A DNA stretch of 64,000 bases, taken from Coccinella septempunctata. Taxonomy: Eukaryota; Arthropoda; Insecta; Coleoptera; Coccinellidae. Each line of letters begins with the position of its first letter. Within the stretch, counting starts at the first letter, position 1. A program made the translations under genes and the position numbers. The notes beneath the pieces are model-generated. The model was not told the DNA's origin. It was given only the letters and a program-made list of their open reading frames with translations, and ran no database searches. Location: assembly GCF_907165205.1 (NCBI RefSeq), contig NC_058189.1, positions 18,660,001 to 18,724,000 on the forward strand, read 5' to 3'. Below are positions 59,871-64,000 of the stretch, piece by piece.

Positions 59871-59995
59871 ACATTCGTGCATAATATTCATGCTATCTTC
59901 ATTCCGCCAATTAGCGGGCGCCATCAGATAGACGCTCTAGAAGGGGCGTGTTCCTCTATATTGTCGAGTAGCATCCATTCATACTCTTACCCTAG
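59871..59995 (-). promoter_or_regulatory. Possible displaced histone promoter region
   Basis: Before the Jockey insertion this sequence was immediately upstream of the H2A 5' UTR. It holds a CCAAT at 59907-59911 on the plus strand, a GC-rich AGCGGGCGCC block and a TATAT at about 59957-59961. Divergent H2A/H2B promoters of insects carry CCAAT and TATA elements, so this may be what remains of one, now about 3.9 kb from the ATG. No H2B coding sequence follows. This is inference from position and short motifs. Confidence 0.35.
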
Positions 59996-60053
59996 AAATT
60001 TTATGATACTTAATCGAATCGACCGCTGAAATCTTCATTTTACAAGAGATGTA

Positions 60054-60150
60054 GATGCTGGAGTACCCCAAGGATCAGTACTTGCTCCTTGGGCCACTGT
60101 TCAACATAGGCTGACCACATTATCCAATGTTCAATGCGGACGCACCTGAT
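60054..60150 (+). pseudogene. Non-LTR reverse transcriptase fragment
   Basis: The frame reads DAGVPQGSVLAP, the RT block containing the invariant GVPQGS, followed by sequence with a decayed AD-like end. Only about 30 codons remain, flanked on the left by a diverged ~130-bp repeat and on the right by an inverted-repeat element. Confidence 0.65.
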
Positions 60151-60581
60151 CTATATATACAGGGCGAGTCTTTGAATCGTAAAAATATTTCAGCCGTGGA
60201 TTCTTTAGATCCAAAGAAACACTTTTTTCCTGTTCCATTTTTTCCGATTCAGCCCTGATAAGAAGATATAGACATTTTAGGTTTTCATAATCAGTGACCT
60301 CTGTGGATCTTTCAGAAAGAGTAGCATTCGGTCAAAAGTACCCAAGTTTTCGAATTTCACAGATATCTTTTATTTTTGAACTTCAAATTACTCGAAAACT
60401 ATATTCCGAAATTCATTTCATTCGATAAAACGGTTTGTGAGAACTAGAAATAACATTTTTTCATATTTTTCAACGACCTGTACCTTTTGAACCGAGCCGA
60501 TTCGGCAAAAACGGTAAAGGAAAAAAGTGTTTCTTTTGACCTCAAGAATCTACTGTAAAATATTTGTACGAGTCTAAAGCA

Positions 60582-62113
60582 GGCCCTTCACGTACAGTTT
60601 TTCTTGACTCCCGATGCGACGCTCCTTCGCTCCATTCCAAAATTCGAACGTGAAGGGTATGTTCACTCCTGGATCGTCTCGCATCTGACTCGGCGCGAGA
60701 CGTTCCAACCGGTCTAAATTCCTGGAGCGAATGGACTCCAGGCAGCGTGACCAGGTTGGCGTGAGCAAGATCTACTGAACTTGATATAGAAATCTACCAA
60801 AAATCTACCAACCTCATAATGCAAAATCTTCCTGCCGCCATATCATGCCTAAACAAGTATAATAAAACCCAAACCGAACTCCAGAACCTATAAAGTTCAC
60901 GGAATTTCCAAAAAACTAATACCTATTCAGTTTTTTGGAAATTCCGAGGGGACCAAGAATCTGGGTTTCAGATCTAAGAATACCGAGAATAGTAACTATT
61001 TAGGTACCTATACAAAATATGTATTCCTTACCAATAAGTATCACCTAGATAAGGTGTAATAAAACCCAAACGAATTGAACAGTGTGTTTAATTGTTGTTC
61101 TGGTCTATTTCACGGAAATAGACAGAACATCTGGGTTCAGGTTCAGATGTAAGAATGCCGACAAATGTACCTATTTACCTATTTTGTAAGGATGAGACGG
61201 ATATTATTGGCAGCAATAAAACGATATACACTATCTCAATCTGGGCATCCCAATTCCCTTCATTTCCAGGTTGTAACCCATTCAAGTCTAATAACAAATA
61301 TGATGCCTTAGTGTATTTTTCCCTTATTTGCCGATACTAATTTCATGTTGGAATTATTGCTTAGAAAAATAGAAAGTTTTGTAGAAGTAGAAGAAACAGA
61401 AAGAAAAAATTTTTTTAATTGATTTTTCAATGTATTTTTCATTTCTGAATGGATTTAATTATGATTTTTGGTAGAATCGAGTTGAAATTCTACAAAATTT
61501 GAATTAAATGCCAAAAACAGGCATTGGCAATACAATTTACTGGTCGATTTCAAAAACTACCAGAAAATACCAGCAGATTTCTGCCTACCAAAAATACCTA
61601 GAAATCTACTAAAAAAGTAGTTTTCTACTAAATCTGGTCACGCTGACTCCAGGAGCCATTAAAAACTGAACGTGAAGGGACGACTCTCGCGCCGCTCCAA
61701 TTCAAGCGAGGATAGTCATATCGTGAAACATCGAAAGAAACAAGGATAGAATTGCTTTCGTGGTTTTTTCGCAGTTTGCAAGATATTTTTGAAAGAAAGA
61801 CGCCTTTTTTTTGAATGGCGAGAGACTTTTCCACTGAATTCATTGGAATATATAAATTTTTCCATGCTCATGGAAAATTAAATGCAGTAGATATTCCAAC
61901 AAAAATTTCAGGGAGTTTAAAATTGTTTAATTGATTTCTGCAAAAGCATTCAACCGGATGCAGATAAGGTTGCTCCTCATGAAAATATCGGAATTAATGA
62001 ATTTGGCGTGCTGTTTTGGAATGCACGTGTAGATTCATCTCTCCACTTCGCTCCGGGAATCACGCGCCTGCAGCATCGCATCGGGAGTCAAGAAAAACTG
62101 TACGTGAAGGGCC
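60582..62113. mobile_element. Middle DNA element with 41-bp terminal inverted repeats
   Basis: 60582-60622 and 62073-62113 are inverted copies over 41 bp with one mismatch; the outer end reads GGCCCTTCACGTACAG. Subterminal GC-rich sequence near 60623-60740 and 61654-62070 contains scattered CGTGAAGGG copies. No transposase is visible. The flanking CTAA and TTAA are suggestive of a TTAA target, but a few bases separate them from the repeat, so the superfamily is open. Confidence 0.65.
60743..61645. mobile_element. hAT-type non-autonomous element with 8-bp target duplication
   Basis: The ends CAGCGTGACCAG and CTGGTCACGCTG are perfect inverted copies (12 bp) of the hAT type, beginning CAG. The flanking ACTCCAGG at 60735-60742 and 61646-61653 is an exact 8-bp duplication, the hallmark length of hAT. 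The 903-bp interior has no transposase-like frame. It contains short scattered CTACCAAAAATCTAC-type repeats near both ends. Confidence 0.85.
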
Positions 62114-62132
62114 CGCTTAAGACTCACTCTGT

Positions 62133-62334
62133 ATATGATTCCAGCTACACAGTTTCCTACAACGTATGGCGATAAAAAAAATCTATTTATTGAAAATAGA
62201 GGAATAATTGAAGTTCATTACAACACAAAAACGAAAATTTAATAATATCAATATAATGGCTGTGCATTACACTGTGGAATGAGAAGAGGGCTTCAGGCGT
62301 TGCTAGAGAAGCTTCTTCATTCCCAAAATTTGAA
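62133..62334. other. Short non-coding interval
   Basis: No feature recognised between the DNA-element nest and the BED-like remnant. Confidence 0.5.
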
Positions 62335-62584
62335 TGTCTCAAATATTTGGTCAGGCAGCTGCTGCATTAAACAATTTTTTATGTTCGTAGCTAGAAATAT
62401 GCCGTACAATATTTTTCTTCCTCCAAATGCAATCTGAATTGACCCAAACACTTCGTACAGTGGACTGCAGAATCAAATTTTGGGTTTTAAAAATGGAAAT
62501 TCTTTCGATCTCCCATAAATTTGCACTTTCTTTTTTTTTAATATCCATCTCAAATAATCTTGGGGTTTCGCGGCATAGAGCCAT
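62335..62584 (-). pseudogene. BED/hAT-like zinc-finger coding remnant, inverted copy
   Basis: A continuous minus-strand frame reads RLFEMDIKKKESANLWEIER, later VRSVWVNSDC, NIVRHISSYEHKK and NAAAA. It aligns with the remnant at 32995-33200 but keeps the H-x5-H part (RHISSYEHK) intact. The KFTEDL.KEFPF segment is altered and the expected C-x2-C is incomplete, so it is probably non-functional. It overlaps a Jockey fragment at its start. Confidence 0.5.
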
Positions 62585-62648
62585 ATCAAAAGAATTCAGA
62601 CCACTGAAAACAAGCTGCTACCATGTGCAATAGATGCACCTTGGTTTA
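62562..62648 (+). mobile_element. Short Jockey ORF2 fragment
   Basis: About 87 bp closely matching the ORF2 segment of element C at about 56443-56533 in the opposite orientation (SHIKRIQTTENKLL, then CAIDAPWF). One codon has become TAG. It has no poly(A) tail, so it is a fragment carried along or left by deletion rather than a tailed insertion. Confidence 0.8.
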
Positions 62649-62848
62649 GGGAAGGCTGATCCAAACAATTTCATGGATCAGTTCCGACCTGATCCGGTCC
62701 AGAAAAATAACTAGTCCAAAGATCAGTTCCAGTCCAGTTTCTAGTCCGGACATATTATTATTATTATTATTAATTACATGATATGAGTTGAGGTAATCCT
62801 ATATAACTCATTAAATACAAAAAATTAACAGTAAGCAACAAACAACAC
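62649..62848. other. Non-coding interval with CR1-like 3' end
   Basis: It contains short recurring phrases (GATCAGTTCC, CTAGTCC) near 62670-62750, then the trinucleotide tail and 3' UTR of the CR1-like element. Confidence 0.5.
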
Positions 62849-64000
62849 TCAGCCATAGTTATCATAATTATTCTTGAAAGAGTTCACGGTATGGGAGGCA
62901 ATGATCTCGATGGGCAGTCTGTTCCACTCTTCAAAAACTCTGTTGGACAAAAATTGTTGACGGGCTCTTGTCTTGAACTGCTCCCTGTATAGTTTCAGAT
63001 GGTGACCTCTCAGGTGACCATGTGGATTCAGGACAAAAAGATTGGACAGGTCAACACCGAAAAATCCGTTTAGGGCTCTGAATGTAACGATCAAATCACC
63101 TCTGCTCCTACGCTTCTGAAATTCAGTGATTCCCATGATACTCAATCTTTCGGAATAAGATGGTCTATTCCTATCAAGTCCGTAGGGTAAGCGTGTTGCT
63201 CTCCGTTGAAGTCTCTCCAATAACTCCATGTCTCGCTGGAAAGTTGGAAACCAAGCAGGACCCGCGAATTCAAGAATGGGTCTGACGTACGACTTGTATA
63301 ATAGGGAGGCAGTTGCAGGGCTGCAACCACGAAATGTTCTCTCAATAAGGTACAGAGCCCTTCCAGCTCGTCTTGTGACATTGAGGGTATGCTGGGACCA
63401 ACTAAGGTCCGTCTTTACTGTGAGACCAAGATCACAATGACTTCTTGTGGTTTCGAGCACGTGTCCGTTGATGGAATATTGTGATTTCGGGTTATTATTG
63501 CCGAGATGCATCACCCTACACTTCTCCAGATTGAGGGGCAGCATCCAGTCCCTGCACCATTCACTCAGGATATTCAGATCAGCCTGTAGAACCATGGGAT
63601 TTTTCAACGAACAATTATAAATTTTCATGTCGTCAGCATAAGCTACCACACCAGACTTCAGCATGAACGGCAAATCAGAAACATAGAGCAGAAAGAGCAA
63701 AGGACCCAAAACTGAGCCCTGAGGTACTCCACTACACACAGGTCTTGAGGTGGAAAAATCGTTCCCCACCCTAACACTGAACTCCCGTCCCGTCAGGAAG
63801 GCTTCGATCCAAAGCACAACATTTCCCGCGATACCCAGGTGTCTCAACTTGAATAGTAAGCGGCGAAGTGGAACCCGATCGAAAGCCTTGGAAAAATCCA
63901 AGTAAATAATATCGACTGGCTCACCAGCGTCGACCATTCTGGTCCAATCATTCACGCAGGAAAGCAAGTTAGTTAGAATGGACCTGCCAGGGACAAAACC
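62753..64000 (-). mobile_element. CR1-like non-LTR retrotransposon, cut by the window edge
   Basis: It ends in an (AAT)n-type microsatellite tail (62753-62772) on the minus strand, then a short 3' UTR and an RT ORF running off the right edge. Short-repeat tails instead of poly(A) and the C-terminal domain (SRGDLIVTFRALNG, GHHLKLYREQ, RVFEEWNRLP, TVNSFKNN) are typical of CR1/L2-type elements. Confidence 0.8.
62849..64000 (-). CDS. CR1-like reverse transcriptase, C-terminal part (partial)
   Basis: The frame is open from the window edge (GFVPGRS) to a stop at 62849; 372 aa follow the first visible methionine at 63967. RT motifs are YLDFSKAFDRVP (the first catalytic Asp, about 24 residues after that methionine), CSGVPQGSVLGPLLF, and AYADDMK at 63629-63640, with thumb and C-terminal maturase-like segments after. 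All visible catalytic residues are intact. The endonuclease and the N-terminal half of the RT lie outside the window. Confidence 0.88.
   Translation of the reverse strand, partial: GFVPGRSILTNLLSCVNDWTRMVDAGEPVDIIYLDFSKAFDRVPLRRLLFKLRHLGIAGNVVLWIEAFLTGREFSVRVGNDFSTSRPVCSGVPQGSVLGPLLFLLYVSDLPFMLKSGVVAYADDMKIYNCSLKNPMVLQADLNILSEWCRDWMLPLNLEKCRVMHLGNNNPKSQYSINGHVLETTRSHCDLGLTVKTDLSWSQHTLNVTRRAGRALYLIERTFRGCSPATASLLYKSYVRPILEFAGPAWFPTFQRDMELLERLQRRATRLPYGLDRNRPSYSERLSIMGITEFQKRRSRGDLIVTFRALNGFFGVDLSNLFVLNPHGHLRGHHLKLYREQFKTRARQQFLSNRVFEEWNRLPIEIIASHTVNSFKNNYDNYG

Larger units (their letters stand above)
60159..62132. mobile_element. Outer inverted-repeat DNA element (MITE) split by another element
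   Basis: Inverted arms of about 60 bp at 60159-60230 and 60519-60580 share AAAGAAACACTTTTTTCC, AAATATTT and GATTCTT. The left end starts ACAGGGCGAGTCTTT. The expected mirror of that end is missing at 60580 but appears at 62117-62132 (AAGACTCACTCTGT), after a 1.5-kb insertion. I infer a MITE of about 440 bp whose right tip was separated by the insertion. TATA flanks both outer ends. Confidence 0.6.

Noticed and set aside
59871..60050. H2B gene divergent from H2A
   Set aside because: No H2B-like frame follows the CCAAT/TATA-like motifs. The sequence passes into a degenerate repeat and an RT fragment.

Overview
The window looks like AT-rich, gene-poor nuclear DNA from an insect. The grounds are a replication-dependent histone H2A gene with the metazoan histone 3' stem-loop, THAP-domain exons with GT/AG introns, and arthropod-type non-LTR retrotransposons (Jockey, I-like, RTE-like and CR1-like). 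A beetle is plausible but cannot be shown from the sequence. I see no rRNA, tRNA, CRISPR or bacterial-type operon.

The main structure is a large duplication. Copy A (1-21088, running off the left edge) and copy B (about 33052-54078) are collinear and nearly identical. Each contains, in order: a small hairpin; a decayed Ty1/copia RNase H end with the start of its LTR; two tandem units of about 3.1-3.5 kb, each with a Tc1-like MITE and a two-exon mini THAP gene; a foldback-like element of about 3.6-3.8 kb with long inverted arms built of about 150-bp repeats; a very short reversed Jockey 3' end; a pogo-like remnant; an 84-bp coding-like tandem repeat; and a decayed Jockey element. The homology stops exactly at the Jockey poly(A), after which the two copies have unrelated flanks.

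The spacer between the copies (21089-33051) holds a second THAP-domain gene. Its intron was enlarged from about 160 bp to 9.6 kb by an I-like retrotransposon (22179-31588, 16-bp target duplication). That element was itself split by an RTE-like element (24558-28226, 11-bp target duplication) with one intact 1079-residue endonuclease/reverse transcriptase ORF.

Right of copy B are diverged repeats of about 130 bp, then an intact 124-aa histone H2A gene on the minus strand. A 5'-truncated Jockey element with an intact 906-aa ORF2 is inserted 61 bp upstream of the H2A ATG (16-bp target duplication). Beyond it come a nest of inverted-repeat DNA elements (60159-62132, containing a hAT-type MITE with an 8-bp duplication), an inverted copy of a BED/hAT-like coding remnant also found at the start of copy B, a short Jockey fragment, and a CR1-like reverse transcriptase that runs off the right edge.

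The only host genes I would call with confidence are H2A and the THAP-domain genes, and some of the latter are broken. Almost everything else is mobile-element sequence. Its nesting and its shared or private mutations allow the order of events to be partly reconstructed.
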